Part shown: one piece after another, positions 63,842 through 64,000 of the stretch
Position numbering within the stretch: position 1 is the first letter of the stretch
Layout of the letters: each line of letters begins with the position of its first letter
Source of the DNA: Lachnospiraceae bacterium A4
GTDB taxonomy: Bacteria; Bacillota; Clostridia; Lachnospirales; Lachnospiraceae
Length of the DNA stretch: 64,000 bases
Assembly (NCBI GenBank): GCA_000403215.2
Contig: KE159538.1
Coordinates: forward strand, 1-64,000
Direction: 5' to 3'
Notes under the pieces: model-generated
Told to the model about the DNA's origin: nothing
Database searches by the model: none
What the model saw: only the letters and a program-made list of their open reading frames with translations
Translations under genes and position numbers: made by a program

Positions 63842-64000
63842 TTATATACCATTCCTTTCCATTAAAATTCTTGCCTCTCTAAAAAATTCGTAAGTTTCCT
63901 TCCTTTTAAAAATAAATCTCTGACGCTCATTTCCGAGCTCTCCTTCAATAATGCAGATGCTTGCGTGCAAATGCTGATCCAGTTTCTTTTTGCATTCATA
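63842..64000 (-). CDS. C-terminal part of an uncharacterised gene (runs off the window)
   Basis: The minus-strand frame is open from the window edge to a TAA at 63842-63844 and gives 52 residues, ending EFFREARILMERNGI. It is mostly helical and charged with two cysteines near the visible start. The TAA abuts the ATG of the 407-residue gene, and AAAGGAATGG in its last codons provides that gene's ribosome site, which supports this being a real gene. The N terminus lies outside, so no family can be assigned. Confidence 0.7.
   Translation of the reverse strand, partial: YECKKKLDQHLHASICIIEGELGNERQRFIFKRKETYEFFREARILMERNGI

Noticed and set aside
1-64000. CRISPR arrays, insertion sequences, integrases, prophage genes and tRNA genes
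   Set aside because: No regularly spaced repeats, transposase or recombinase motifs, or tRNA cloverleaf sequences other than the tRNA-like part of ssrA were seen.

Overview
The window looks like a chromosomal segment of a member of the Lachnospiraceae (class Clostridia, Bacillota). Indicators are standard sigma-A type promoters, strong GGAGG ribosome binding sites, AT-rich spacers with GC-moderate genes, a T-box leader for pheST, the gene order era-yqzL-recO-glyS-alaS, a very large 2-hydroxyacyl-CoA dehydratase activase-type protein, and many orphan sensory proteins. Most of it is housekeeping core; the accessory-looking parts lie at about 42.5-55 kb (signalling) and 55-64 kb (an STM4011-4015-type island, tandem Fic proteins, hypothetical genes).

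Layout. 0-0.4 kb: on the minus strand this resembles the promoter and leader of an rRNA operon whose 16S gene would lie just outside the window. 0.4-7.3 kb: OGG1-type DNA glycosylase, SleB-type wall hydrolase, a LytTR response regulator and GHKL kinase pair with a possible autoregulatory direct repeat, a lipoprotein, an AP2/HNH-like protein and a membrane-anchored GH25-like protein. 7.4-12.6 kb: an operon of two D,D-carboxypeptidases, a metallophosphoesterase, scpA, scpB and an orphan HPt protein. 12.8-25.6 kb: a CmpB-like membrane protein, rpsU, then a nearly gapless minus-strand block read from a rhomboid-like membrane protein through a degenerate sigma-70-like protein, a 141-residue unknown, an M16 peptidase, era, yqzL, recO, a lipoprotein, glyS and alaS. 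25.9-30.3 kb: the 1458-residue activase. 30.4-36.5 kb: asnS, a hemerythrin/CheX-like/receiver fusion, ssrA (tmRNA), a PaaI-type thioesterase and a PaaK-type ligase. 36.6-42.5 kb: a DUF362 protein, then pheS-pheT-queA under a T-box.

42.5-55 kb: a second hemerythrin protein with a CheC/CheX-like domain, a YihY-family membrane protein, a SpoIID-like protein preceded by a structured non-coding RNA (6S-like candidate), a large TPR/GGDEF protein with a secreted GH-A-like protein (DUF5722) in the same operon, and an OmpR/histidine-kinase pair separated by a 29-bp hairpin.

55-60.8 kb: five co-directional genes matching the uncharacterised STM4015-STM4014-STM4013-STM4012-STM4011 set (leucine-rich protein, ATP-grasp, alkaline-phosphatase-superfamily hydrolase, HemN-like radical SAM, second radical SAM). 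Here the STM4011-type protein carries a C-terminal HAD phosphatase domain. A promoter lies directly in front and the genes overlap or nearly touch, so they probably form one pathway. 61-64 kb: two tandem Fic-fold proteins in which the catalytic His position is Gln, then hypothetical genes running off the window.

The best leads for something undescribed are the STM4011-4015-type island with its HAD fusion, the rhomboid-like/degenerate-sigma/unknown operon, and the paired hemerythrin-CheX proteins. All functions are inferred from motifs read by eye; no database search was run.
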